Assembly: GCA_022376515.1 (NCBI GenBank)
Contig: WTXI01000439.1
Coordinates: 1 to 25,472 of the forward strand
Direction of reading: 5' to 3'
DNA: 25,472 nt
DNA from: Lactifluus volemus
Lineage: Eukaryota; Basidiomycota; Agaricomycetes; Russulales; Russulaceae
Part shown: one piece after another, positions 9,044 to 19,774 of the stretch
Numbering within the stretch: position 1 is the first letter of the stretch
Layout of the letters: every line of letters begins with the position of its first letter
The notes under the pieces: generated by a model
Told to the model about the DNA's origin: nothing
What the model saw: only the letters and a program-made list of their open reading frames with translations
Database searches by the model: none
Position numbers and translations under genes: made by a program

Positions 9044-9980
9044 TTGTTGTTGGGAGCGGGGAGGTGCAGTCGTATCCTGCGATGACTTATATCTGGAGGA
9101 AGGATATGGGTCGCGATCGGACAGAGGTTCGTTTTGGCCTGTCTCTCTGAAGGGATCATCTCCCCACCGCCCTATCGCAGGTGGATTGTAGTCATCTTGG
9201 CTACGACGGGGACGCGCGCTACCGTTGGAAGCGTCTCTTTCTTCGGAGGTACGGGGTACTGGGGGCTCTCTGTCACTTTCGCGTGGAGCTGTGGGAAAGT
9301 CAGGAGAAGGAAAATCATCTGGAGAGGTTATAGAGATGTCTGGAGGCTGCGAAGAGATGAAAAGGGAGGAAGTTAAAGAGGAGGTGAATGAATAATGATA
9401 ACAAACCTCTTGCTTGAACTCTGGGTAGCGGCGAACGAGTTCATGATACACGTCGCCGGACAGATCTTGGAATCGGTTTGTTGGGAGAGAGGCGAGCTTC
9501 TGACGAGCTTGATTTCGTTTTGGATGAAACTCCTCGCGGACGGGGAGAAAGGGGACTAAAGATTCGGTGGTGAATTACGGCATCGAAACGAGGGCAACAA
9601 CGAACGCTGATTTGTCTCTGCCTTTCGTCTGGTCAGTTCATCGTAGACATCTGTTGACAGTACCTGGAACTGCTGGCGGGTGAGTCTTGTGAGTTTCTGT
9701 CGGGCAATTGAACGAAAATTTGGTTGTTCTAGAAAAATGATGAGAGAAGGATTGGTGGATGTGATAAAAAGAGGATCGGACCATTTGCAAGGTATGAGGC
9801 GAGATATGCGCTGAGCTCTTCATAAATTATGCGCGCGGTGAGATGCGGTTCGAGGGGAGGAGATGAGGTTGAAGATGTGTCCGTAAGAGGTTTATAAGAT
9901 TCTGTACGATAGTTTGAAATCCCCAAGAAAGTGGTATTTGTAGGAGAAGGAGCTCTTGTACTTGTTGTGGGTTTCTTCAT
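8957..9980 (-). CDS. Truncated Spa2-like polarity protein (N-terminal Spa2-homology domain only)
   Basis: Exons 9980-9782, 9728-9606, 9555-9407 and 9346-8957 join into an open frame of 286 codons. Exon 1 has a proper ATG (MKKPTTSTRAPSP). Exon 2 holds the first Spa2-homology repeat (ARQKLTRLTRQQFQVLSTDV) and exon 3 the second (ARQKLASLPTNRFQDLSGDV). Exon 4 is a Pro/Ser/Arg-rich linker. Full-length fungal Spa2 continues with coiled coils for many hundred residues; here the frame enters an A/T-rich MITE-like sequence and stops after about 30 foreign residues (EIVQKLF...). All three introns splice cleanly, so a short protein could be made. It would keep the part that binds kinases and Rab-GAPs but lose the C-terminal tip-targeting part. 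It may equally be a recent pseudogene. The two repeat-arm copies look derived from a gene of this form. Confidence 0.72.
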
Positions 9981-9998
9981 GGTGGAGTGAATATACGC

Positions 9999-10458
9999 GC
10001 GACTTAGCTTTTTCTGGGGGGGTAGGCGCTCTATTCCCCAGGAACGTTGTTCGCTAACTACCGATGTTATACACATCCCTGATGGGGGATAGTGTGGAAC
10101 CAGGACCCTTCACACAGGGCAGCTATTGTAGCCTCCTACCCACTAAAACCTCATAATTGTTGAGCCAGTTATATGGGGGTTCCCAATCTTGTCTTAGGAT
10201 TTGATCCTAGGTGTGGGCTACCATGATAGTACGAACTTCTTTGTGGTGGCTGCGGTCAGTGCAATGCTGTACTTGTGTAGCATAGATGGTGCCAGGTATT
10301 ATTTGCGGACAATGTCATTTATGGGTGATACATCATTCAAAGTTCATGGTTAATGGTTGGGGGGGAGGGGGGGGAGCGATAGTATTTCGAGAGCAGAGGT
10401 TCACTCTTTCGGCCATCCTTGCCTGGTAAAACCGTGGGAAAACTCGTGGTCAGAGCTC
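9999..10458. other. Unassigned sequence upstream of the truncated Spa2 copy
   Basis: No coding frame is credible here. The part next to 9999 should be the leader and promoter of the minus-strand Spa2-like gene. From about 10060 to 10350 the sequence has a different feel, with direct stop codons in all frames, a small palindrome TAGGAT-TTG-ATCCTA (about 10196-10210) and a G-run at 10358-10376. It might be an old transposon remnant such as a solo LTR, but I found neither matching TG...CA ends nor a target duplication. Confidence 0.35.
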
Positions 10459-11215
10459 CATGCCGCATGTTATCGAGCTCCTTCTGAAGTGCCAACATTG
10501 CAGCACTTTGCTCTTCGGCCTGCTACAAAAACATTGACTTAAACGATCGAGGAGTGGGGTCAGCACGGTAAACATACCCGGCGAAACTTGTCAAGCTCCT
10601 CCTCCAATTGCTTGACACGCCGATCCAACTGTTCGTGCTGACGTGCGTGTACGTTGCCACCCTCAAGCCCGCGTTCGAGACCAGCGATGTGGGTTTGCAT
10701 CGTAGCTATTCGGAATTCGGAATTCGGAATCTCGCCGTATCCTCTCGTGGTCATCCTCGTTGAGAGCAGCACTCGCTCTACCGTACCCACAACCAATCTG
10801 GTCGAACTGCCCCTTGCGAGCCCAAAGGACATCTTATCATAATAATCGTCACTGTGTGCACCGCCATCAGTGTCGGGATCTTGACCCAAACGCCTTTCCA
10901 AGGCGTCGAGGCCACCATAAGGAACTTCGATATCTTCCTCTGCTATGGTACTCTTGTTGGAAGTGATGTGACCGTTAGTGGCAGTCGCGCTTTGGGGATT
11001 GGCTGTGTTGGTCGAGTCACTACCGCTCGCAACGCTCGGACGGGCGGCGAGGTCTTTCTGTTGAAAGCGGGGAGGTGCAGTCGTATTATGAGATGGCTTG
11101 CGTCTGGAGGAAAGATATGGGTCGCGATCATAGTCGTCTTGGCTACGAGGGGCACGCGCGCCACCGTTGGGAGCGTCTCTTCCTTCGGAATTACGGGGGA
11201 AACGGACGGGTACTA
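10459..11215 (-). pseudogene. Spa2-like middle fragment (linker plus coiled coil)
   Basis: Similarity to the neighbouring Spa2 copy starts near 11215 (RNSEGRDAPNGGARAPRSQDDY) and runs past the point where that copy is cut (TAPPRFQQKDLAARPS). It continues into IEVPYGGLDALERRLG and a coiled coil (FRIATMQTHIAGLERGLEG, RRVKQLEEELDKFRR), sequence typical of fungal Spa2 behind its N-terminal domain. An intron at 10523-10577 leads to QAEEQSAAMLALQKELDNMR, after which similarity ends near 10459 and a stop follows. The frame is open for over 700 bases, yet there is no N-terminal domain in frame upstream and no C-terminal part. A stutter of GGAATTC (10712-10729) lies just ahead of the coiled coil. I read it as a displaced gene fragment. 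Confidence 0.72.
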
Positions 11216-11592
11216 GAGATGTTTGTGCGCGAAAACAAAAGCAAAACGAGCGGCGACAACGGGCGAGACAAATAAAATGGGCAGGAGCAGACACGAGCGC
11301 GGAGTCTCGTTTTGCTATTATTTATGTCCTCTAGGTTAGACTAAAGGTGCTAGTTTAGAGGGGAACTACCCGACTAAAAGAGTGATCTCGATCTTGGCCT
11401 CGAGAGCGGCCGCTCGATGTAAATGTGGGCGCGGGACCAAGTCCTCTGCGCGTGAGGCTATTCTAACTAAATAAAAGAAAGTCTGAGTGAAAATGAATGG
11501 GTATCGTAAGTAACGGCTGTGGGCGATCGTTGTCCACGCCGGCGGGTCCTCAGGTGTCGTGGACGCTGGCTATCCTGTCCTTGGCATCCCTT
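11216..11592. other. No gene seen; spacer between the Spa2 middle fragment and the right repeat arm
   Basis: The minus-strand frame of the Spa2 fragment extends to 11294, but those residues match no Spa2 sequence I recognise. The rest has no credible ORF. A 12-bp palindrome GAGCGGCCGCTC lies at 11404-11415. Confidence 0.4.
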
Positions 11593-11646
11593 TGCGCTGG
11601 GTGCCGTTCTCGGCCGCCGGCCTTCTTCCCGCGTCCTCATAATCCC

Positions 11647-12222
11647 TCAACAGATGTCTGGAGGCTGCGAAGAGATGAAAAGAGGGGAGGTTAAAGATGA
11701 GGTAAAAGAATAATGATAACATACCTCTTCCTTGAACTTTGGATAGCGGCGAACGAGTTCATGATACACGTCGCCGGACAGATCTTGGAACCGGCGTTTT
11801 GGGAGGGTGGAAAGCTTCAGACGAGCTTGATTTCGTTTTGGATGAAACTCCTCGCAGATGGGGAGAAAGGGGACTAAGATTGGGTGGTGAATTACGGTAT
11901 CGAAACGAAGACAACGACGAACGCTGATTTGTCTCCGTCTTTCGTCTGGTCAATTCATTGTAGACATCTGTTAACAGTTCCTGGAACTCCTGGCGGGTGA
12001 GTCTTGTGAGTTTCGGTCGGGCAGTTGAACGAAAATTTGGTTGTTCTAGACAATGGATGAGAGAAGGATTGGTAGATGTGATAAAAAGAGGATCGGACTA
12101 TTGGCAAGGTATGAGGCGAGATATGCGCTGAGCTCTTCATAAATTATGCGCGCGGAGAGAGACGAGAATAAGAATTTGTCCCTAAGAGGTTTATAGGATT
12201 CTGTACGATGGATTAAATACAT
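11647..12222 (-). CDS. Spa2-homology-domain-only reading frame, right-arm copy
   Basis: Exons 12222-12099, 12045-11923, 11873-11725 and 11664-11647 join into 137 codons with no stop inside. The protein is little more than the two Spa2-homology repeats (RPKLTRLTRQEFQELLTDVY and RLKLSTLPKRRFQDLSGDVY). It opens with MYLIHRTESYKPL and ends PPDIC at the duplication junction. Compared with the left arm, one extra base (ATGTATTTAATCC against ATGTATTTATCC) brings this ATG into frame. The parental start (MKKPTTS) is deleted, so the new start would be an accident of the rearrangement. It lies 57 bases downstream of the F-box stop, which leaves little room for its own promoter. It is either a micro-gene or a decayed fragment that happens to remain open. 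Confidence 0.5.
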
Positions 12223-12279
12223 GCGCGACTTACTTGTAACGGAAGCCGGACTTGAAGTCAAAAGTACAAACAGCCGGAA

Positions 12280-13749
12280 TCAAATAAAGCCATCGCAAGT
12301 TGAAGAAAGATCACGTACGAGACGCACAGCGTGACCCGCTACTTCTCGTTCAGTTATGAACGGGGTAAACGCCTCACCAATACTGCCTCCATCAAAATAC
12401 TGAATCTCCAGCAGATTTGGAAAAAGTTCCAGAGGCTTTTCTCCACCTTCAGAACATAGAGAAAGGGAGAGTTCCCCAGCGAGTATGCTTGACACGCGCA
12501 GTGTCTTCACAGTACTGAATGTTCTGAAAAGTTCGCGCCACTGTGTTCGGTTGACCTGATTGGGCCACTCTGGTGATTGCCCTATGCGGTCGAGTACGAG
12601 ATTCTCCAGGACAGAGAGCGTAGGTGAAAATGTACCGAATACCTGGACCACGGACGACACCTGCCAATCGAGGAGTAGGCACCCGATCCGCAAACGTAGA
12701 AAGGGGGGATGTTGCCACCCACTCTGATTAGAGACCGCCGTTAGATCAACGACATCTCTACCGAATGTGATCTGGACAGCGCTAAACTTGAAGTTCTCTG
12801 ATGTCTGCATGAATTGCCGGAGGCGTGGAACAGCCTGAGTGAATGTGAGTTGATTGGAAAACTGGACATCGAGTACATTAAGGATAGGGGCGCTGATCCG
12901 AACAACAAGGCCTTCAAGGTAAGCGCTGACACCTCGAAACGATACGAGGTGAAGGTGAAGAAGGGATTGAGACTCGACCGGGGTATTCGATGGCTGCATT
13001 TCAACATCACTGCTTGGAAGAGGCGAGCGAAAATGAAGCACGAGAGTCTCAAGTTGGGGCATGAGTAGAATTCGAGTGCGGATATAACTTGGGGGGAAGG
13101 AGGAGGATGTCGGGATATCTATAAGCTCGAGATTGACGAGAGTCGCGGTATTCGTGAGTAAGGGATATCCAATTGAAGCCGTCCAAAGGTGGCATAAATT
13201 AGGAGCTTGAAACGTTCTAGGAAAGACCAGGCGTGTAGAACTATCAGCTCGAGACCTGATACATATGCGTTCCAGAACTGGGAACGCCTTATCCATGGCC
13301 ATGATCAATTTTCCTAAGTTTGAGGCGAGGGCAATACGTCGGACGCGGTCATGACAACGCGAGAGCGAGAGCAGCACACCCTCTTCATCTTCTTCTGTCA
13401 TCTCGCGATCATCCTTGTTGTAAAAGATGGTGAGTGGTAAGGGGGGTGAATGTGCTAGCATCTCTGTTACAGGCACACCATAGGTGCAGAGTAGATGCAG
13501 ATCTAGTTGAACTTGTGAGGCAAAAATGAGGGAGCGCCACCCTCTGGAAACGTGTGCTAGCTTGTACCACCAACGTTGGCGGTCATTCTCTTCTTCTTCT
13601 TCGCCCCTGATATCGAGCCGATAGATTTTAAATACGTTGAGAAGGACGTCATCATTGAGCATATGGATAGGTGAGTGTGGTGTGATGCCTGCCACTGGGG
13701 ACTCTGTTGGTAGTTGGTGCACGGAACAGGGACAGCGGTTTCTTATCAC
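12280..13749 (-). CDS. F-box protein, right copy
   Basis: This is an intronless frame of 489 codons and the partner of 1184-2650. The F-box (MLNDDVLLNVFKIYRLD, then WYKLAHVSRGWR) is identical to the left copy apart from Leu-to-Arg in KIYRLD. About 27 residues differ over the whole protein, scattered mostly outside the F-box, and one codon is added in RSPLPSSDVE. The ATG just ahead of the F-box (13662) is again the likelier start. No disabling change is seen, so both copies could serve as SCF substrate adaptors with slightly different surfaces. The frame ends 57 bases before the start of the Spa2-homology reading frame on the same strand. Confidence 0.85.
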   Translation of the reverse strand: MIRNRCPCSVHQLPTESPVAGITPHSPIHMLNDDVLLNVFKIYRLDIRGEEEEENDRQRWWYKLAHVSRGWRSLIFASQVQLDLHLLCTYGVPVTEMLAHSPPLPLTIFYNKDDREMTEEDEEGVLLSLSRCHDRVRRIALASNLGKLIMAMDKAFPVLERICIRSRADSSTRLVFPRTFQAPNLCHLWTASIGYPLLTNTATLVNLELIDIPTSSSFPPSYIRTRILLMPQLETLVLHFRSPLPSSDVEMQPSNTPVESQSLLHLHLVSFRGVSAYLEGLVVRISAPILNVLDVQFSNQLTFTQAVPRLRQFMQTSENFKFSAVQITFGRDVVDLTAVSNQSGWQHPPFLRLRIGCLLLDWQVSSVVQVFGTFSPTLSVLENLVLDRIGQSPEWPNQVNRTQWRELFRTFSTVKTLRVSSILAGELSLSLCSEGGEKPLELFPNLLEIQYFDGGSIGEAFTPFITEREVAGHAVRLVRDLSSTCDGFI

Positions 13750-13967
13750 TCACGACTTGGTGCACGTGCCAGTGCGGCAGCCAGACGAGCGGGGGTTGAC
13801 AAGTGATTGGTCATTCTGTTGGGGGATGTGACTATTTTGTGTGTGTTCGGCAACCCCTGACAGGTACTGGCGTTATGCGGTCACGGCGCTTGAGAGCTTG
13901 AACCCCTGCCCCTGTTTCTCTGTCAGCCTACCACTCGTGTTCAAGTTGTGCAAGAAATGTCACTTCC

Positions 13968-14169
13968 CGATGTTCAATCTCTGACACCAACATCGCACAA
14001 ACTTGGATGATACGAGAACTTTGACGAAACCTCAGCCACTCGAGATTATACCGTGCAGAGCACGGGAGGACGCTAATTACTATTACGCTAAGCTCACCAG
14101 TCACAAAAATAAGCGTAAAAAATATCGTGAGGGGTCATCAAACTCGTAAAAAGGTCGTAAAAGTCATCG
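13968..14169. other. Short spacer between the right repeat arm and the TMEM184-like gene
   Basis: This is unique sequence with no ORF of note. It should contain the 3' untranslated region of the minus-strand TMEM184-like gene. Confidence 0.4.
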
Positions 14170-17100
14170 TCATGAATGTTGATGTCGCGAAAGAACCTGA
14201 TCTGCCCGCGGTGACGAGGGTGGAGAACGTGCATCCGGCAGATAGGAAAGAATGTAATTTGACGGTGGGGTAGAGCGGCGTGAGGCCAACGAAGATCTCA
14301 CAGGCGCCGATGTTCGACGTGCACCCTTCGAACGAGGCTGGCGTAATGGCTGGGGTGTAAATGCATGCGTCGATCTCGCCGCCTCCACTCGCGTAGGAGC
14401 AAGGCTAGGTGAGGAGGGTATGGCCTCTCTGAGAAGAATGGTTTCGTATGCGCGCGATCTAGCTGGACGATGGGAGCGTGGAGATTGGTTTGGGGGCGCA
14501 GAAAGCTCGGGAAAGCTTGGAACATTGTGCCGTGACTGGTCTTCTGAGCGTGAGGGCGTCGGAGAACGTTCTCGATCAGAAACAAGATTCCGCGTTGGCA
14601 CTGGTACTGCCGCTGCCACCGGTGCCGGGGGAACTTCTTCGTGAAGCGCTGATTCACAACTAGGTGACAAATGGCCCGCCTTAGGAGGGGGCAAAGGTGG
14701 AAAATTGTCGCCAGTTCGATACTTCTCATCCTGCGGCTGTTGCATCGGCTGCGGAGGAACGAAGAGTTTGGCCGGTTCTCCATGAAACCCCCACACATCC
14801 TCCGTCACCTCGACAGGTCGTCCGGCATTTACACTCTGCGTCAACGCGACAGGTGCAGAATTGAGAGGAAGGTGGGTCCTATGCGATTGCGACGACGGAC
14901 TGAGGGGAGAGGTAGGAGAAGTACGGCCAGACCGCGAGCTCTTGCCCCCGTCGGATCGAAGCGGTGGGTTTGAGAAAAGCCGGCAGAGAACTGTATCGGC
15001 GCGGACGAGGTTTTCTTGCGTGGGCTGTGCATCGGGCAGTAGTACCTGGCTGCCAGTGGCACTTCGATTGTCGCGATACGTCCTCAAGATCGACGGAGGC
15101 GGTTGGTCATCGTATGCGCGTACTCGCTGTTCCGCGTTTCGGGAGCGGCGAGACTTGCGTTTTGAATTCGATTTCGATGACGAAGGCAACGCATGGGGCT
15201 CTTGGTGGTCGGGATTGTTTTGGGAGACGCGCTCGTATGGACTACGCCACAGGGACCGTTCATGGGTATGATTTTGCTCAAGATTTGGATGAACATTTCC
15301 CAACTCTGGGTCTATAAGTAGCAGTCGAGTGTTGGTTATTGGAAGGAGACTATGAGCTGCACTCACCAGAACGTCTATGTCCTCTCCTCTCCAACACCTC
15401 GCTCTGCGAAAGGCCATGACCGCGATCATCGCCGAGGCCTAGCCATTGCCTCTCCCCATCTATCTCGACCTCGACGACCTCATTCACTTCCAAATCATGC
15501 CCCTTTACTATTCTACGACGTTCGCGCCATACTCGCGCACGGCTCTTATCAAATGCGCCGTCGAGCACGGCAACGCGACGCGCAAGCGAGTCAGTCTCTG
15601 TACCACGCATGCGACACCACATGTAAACCAAACCAGCTCGGACCTCGCGGAAGGTCTCGCGGAAATCCATCGCATGAGCAAAGGAGCGGAAACGCGGCGT
15701 CTGTGTAGCTTTAGGAGTAGTCGGGACATATGGCTTGTAGCTGAACGCCTTGATGTGGAGAAAAGCAAAGAGGCTGTACTGTATTCAGTATCGAGCTTAC
15801 GGGACCTATCAATCCCCACCAGTGACTGACCTCATCTCAAATGTCTCAAGGATGGCACTCCAGCCGATGGTGATCTCTCCGGCAGTCATGTAGGGGGTCT
15901 GTAACAGAGTATTAGAACTAGTGCCGTGACTCGGTACCGAAGGTGATCATACATCTTTGACCACCTGGAGCATGGTTAGCAAAGATAGAAAAGTAGCTTG
16001 CCAGAAGGTCAGGAACACTGCCAAGATGGTGTCGGCTCTCGACTCAGTCAAGGCGTCGCTGAAGCAGTGAATCAAACGCACCGACAGATTTGACGGAGAA
16101 CAATTTCAAAACAGGGCGGTGTGGAGCCAACTCTTTTGCGACGCAAAGATACAGCTGAAAGAGGCAATACATGGCTATCGTAACACTGAGTGATATAATT
16201 GACGAGATCTGCCAGATGATACTTTGATAAAACTGCCATCTGAAGAATGGACCATCACGCACGTAGACATGGCCCCAAGCAGGAGACCAGGACTGCTCAC
16301 AGTAAAGGCCAATGTGATTTAAAATGACAGCAACGAGGGTGGTTCTAAATCGGAAAATATCAGCGGCGTTAGGAAGGCAAGACGAAACATGAAACACACG
16401 TAGGTCGGACGACACAATACTGAAGTACACCCCACTTCATGAGCTGTAGAAAGTACAGACCATCCTTGAAAAGGAAAACAGCGCATTAAGCATTGAGTAT
16501 GGGCACAAAAACATGAGAATCTGATAAGGAGGCCGACCTACCTGCGGTTTCCATCTGACCATACAGAGCGGGAACACCCACTTCTTTGGGGGCAGCCCGC
16601 GCCGCCTGAGTTCCGCGTCTGCCTCCTTCGACAGGCCCCGTTTTCGAAATATGGCTTTCTGTACTTCAGGGTCCGGTGATAGATATGTAAGCAAGAGGTA
16701 AAAGAAGGCGGTGAGGAGGATGGCTTCGTATGCGTCGCGTATGAGAAGCAAGGGCGTGGCGTTATCCTGCGAGAGACTATGCGTTCAGTGACCAGTAGTA
16801 TCCTGAGATGAAAGATAGTGCCCGGACCCAGAAGAGGTATGATGCAAGGCTGATGGAGGCGTAGATAGGAACCATGAGCAGCAGGCGGATGATATCTTTG
16901 TGTAATCGCGATCAGGCTCGGAGCAGCATACATGCAACGGCATGACAAGATAAACGTACAGCGCTGTTCTAGTTTCTAAGCAAATACAAGGATGGAGTCA
17001 ATCTCTGGATGGATAGATAATATGGACCGAACGGAGGTGGAGACGCACGTTAGTATACCATTGGAGATGCTTGTTGATGAGCCAGGAGGAAGTGATAATA

Positions 17101-17308
17101 GCGATGATGGTAAATATTCCTGATACAATCCATCCTACATCATGCGCTGTGATGGAAACCAAGAAGGATTGATCATGAGGATTCGTGCGATAAGAAGATA
17201 TGCCTGATAAAATGACCACGTACCCTGAAATACAACATTTCCATGCTGAAAGAGTGGAGGCCCCTTCTGTGGTGCCTCAGGTGCAAAACAAGTCGCATTT
17301 TTTGACAT
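14170..17308 (-). CDS. TMEM184/Ost-alpha-like (DUF300) seven-TM membrane protein with a long disordered tail
   Basis: Twelve exons join without a frame error: 17308-17224, 17146-17049, 16975-16960, 16895-16828, 16766-16542, 16464-16400, 16344-16263, 16208-16082, 16017-15953, 15898-15831, 15773-15367 and 15311-14170 (815 residues). The family pattern is clear: VGWIVSGIFTIIAIITSSWL, RLLLMVPIYASISLASYLFW, LLLIRDAYEAILLTAFFYLL, DGLYFLQLMKWGVLQYCVVRP, LNHIGLYCEQS, VFLTFWQATFLSLL and EITIGWSAILETFEM. Relatives are organic-solute-transporter-alpha and TMEM184 proteins; yeast and plant relatives act at vacuolar or endosomal membranes. The transport substrate is unknown. The first ~340 residues carry the membrane part. 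The last ~470 are Ser/Pro/Arg-rich, with no domain seen, and presumably cytosolic. Exon 3 is only 16 bases. The ATG at 17308 directly precedes the conserved PPLFQHGNVVFQ segment. Confidence 0.9.
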
Positions 17309-17644
17309 TATGCGATAAGAAACGCGAGATGGAGAAACCAGAGAGGTGCGCAAAGAGATCGTCAAGGTCAGGTCATAAAGCGTCGTAAATCGTAAGGTGG
17401 GATGAGCTTAATATGATAAAATGACAGGCTGGGTATTGCAAGCGTTCACCTGGGCCACTGTGAGGGCCTGGTAGTGGCCTGATCAGGAGAAGCTCAGATA
17501 GCGTCCTTTGCCTCATTACGGCAACGATTACATACGCAAGGCACAACCAATCACGACACAATAGTCAGAGAGCTCCCACAACGTACAGTACATAGACCCC
17601 CTTAATTTTCTGGTCCCTCTTAATTCTTCTTCTCTCAACCCCAT
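17309..17644. promoter_or_regulatory. Spacer between the MAP kinase stop and the TMEM184-like start
   Basis: Both neighbours are on the minus strand, so this 336-base spacer should hold the MAP kinase 3' end and the TMEM184-like promoter. A short hairpin (GGCCAC ... GTGGCC, about 17453-17480) is visible; I see no coding frame worth calling. Confidence 0.4.
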
Positions 17645-19577
<1,933 letters not shown>

Positions 19578-19774
19578 ATCGCAGCCCTGTTGAAGAAGGG
19601 AGTGCCCAAGGGGAAGTAGTAGAGTATACTACTTGTAGTGAAGCAGTAGCGACTCGGTATTAGGGTATTGGGTTTGGTTGATGACAATCGATCGGGGATG
19701 ATACTGCGATCCCCGTGTTGCCCGACCATCTTCAGCCTCGCCGTTACCCAATTTGTTTTTCGGACCAAACTACT
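19578..19774. promoter_or_regulatory. Short spacer between TRP1 stop and MAP kinase start
   Basis: Only 197 bases separate two minus-strand genes, so the TRP1 3' end and the MAP kinase promoter must share them. No TATA box or other clear motif is seen. Confidence 0.4.

Larger units (their letters stand above)
11593..13967 (-). repeat. Right arm of the inverted duplication
   Basis: This is the inverted partner of 974-3586, in the same internal order when read on the minus strand: F-box gene, then Spa2 5' part, then the 54-base tail of unknown origin. The 246-bp MITE is absent. In the Spa2 last intron the site reads CTCTTCGCAG without duplication, so the insertion came after the arms separated. 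By eye the arms differ at a few positions per hundred bases; in the 470 bases compared closely (1321-1790) there are seven substitutions, five of which change a residue. Confidence 0.93.

Noticed and set aside
10711..10730. GGAATTC stutter as a microsatellite of interest
   Set aside because: Fewer than three full units; it is within the open frame of the Spa2 fragment and too short to mean much.
11404..11415. GAGCGGCCGCTC palindrome next to CTCGAG, looking like a cloning linker
   Set aside because: The flanks on both sides read as ordinary genomic sequence and no vector sequence follows; a 12-bp palindrome in GC-rich DNA can arise by chance.
974..13967. RIP-like C-to-T mutation of one arm
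   Set aside because: In 1321-1790 all seven differences make the right arm more A/T-rich, but near the F-box start the left arm is the A/T-richer one, and the affected C residues share no single context.
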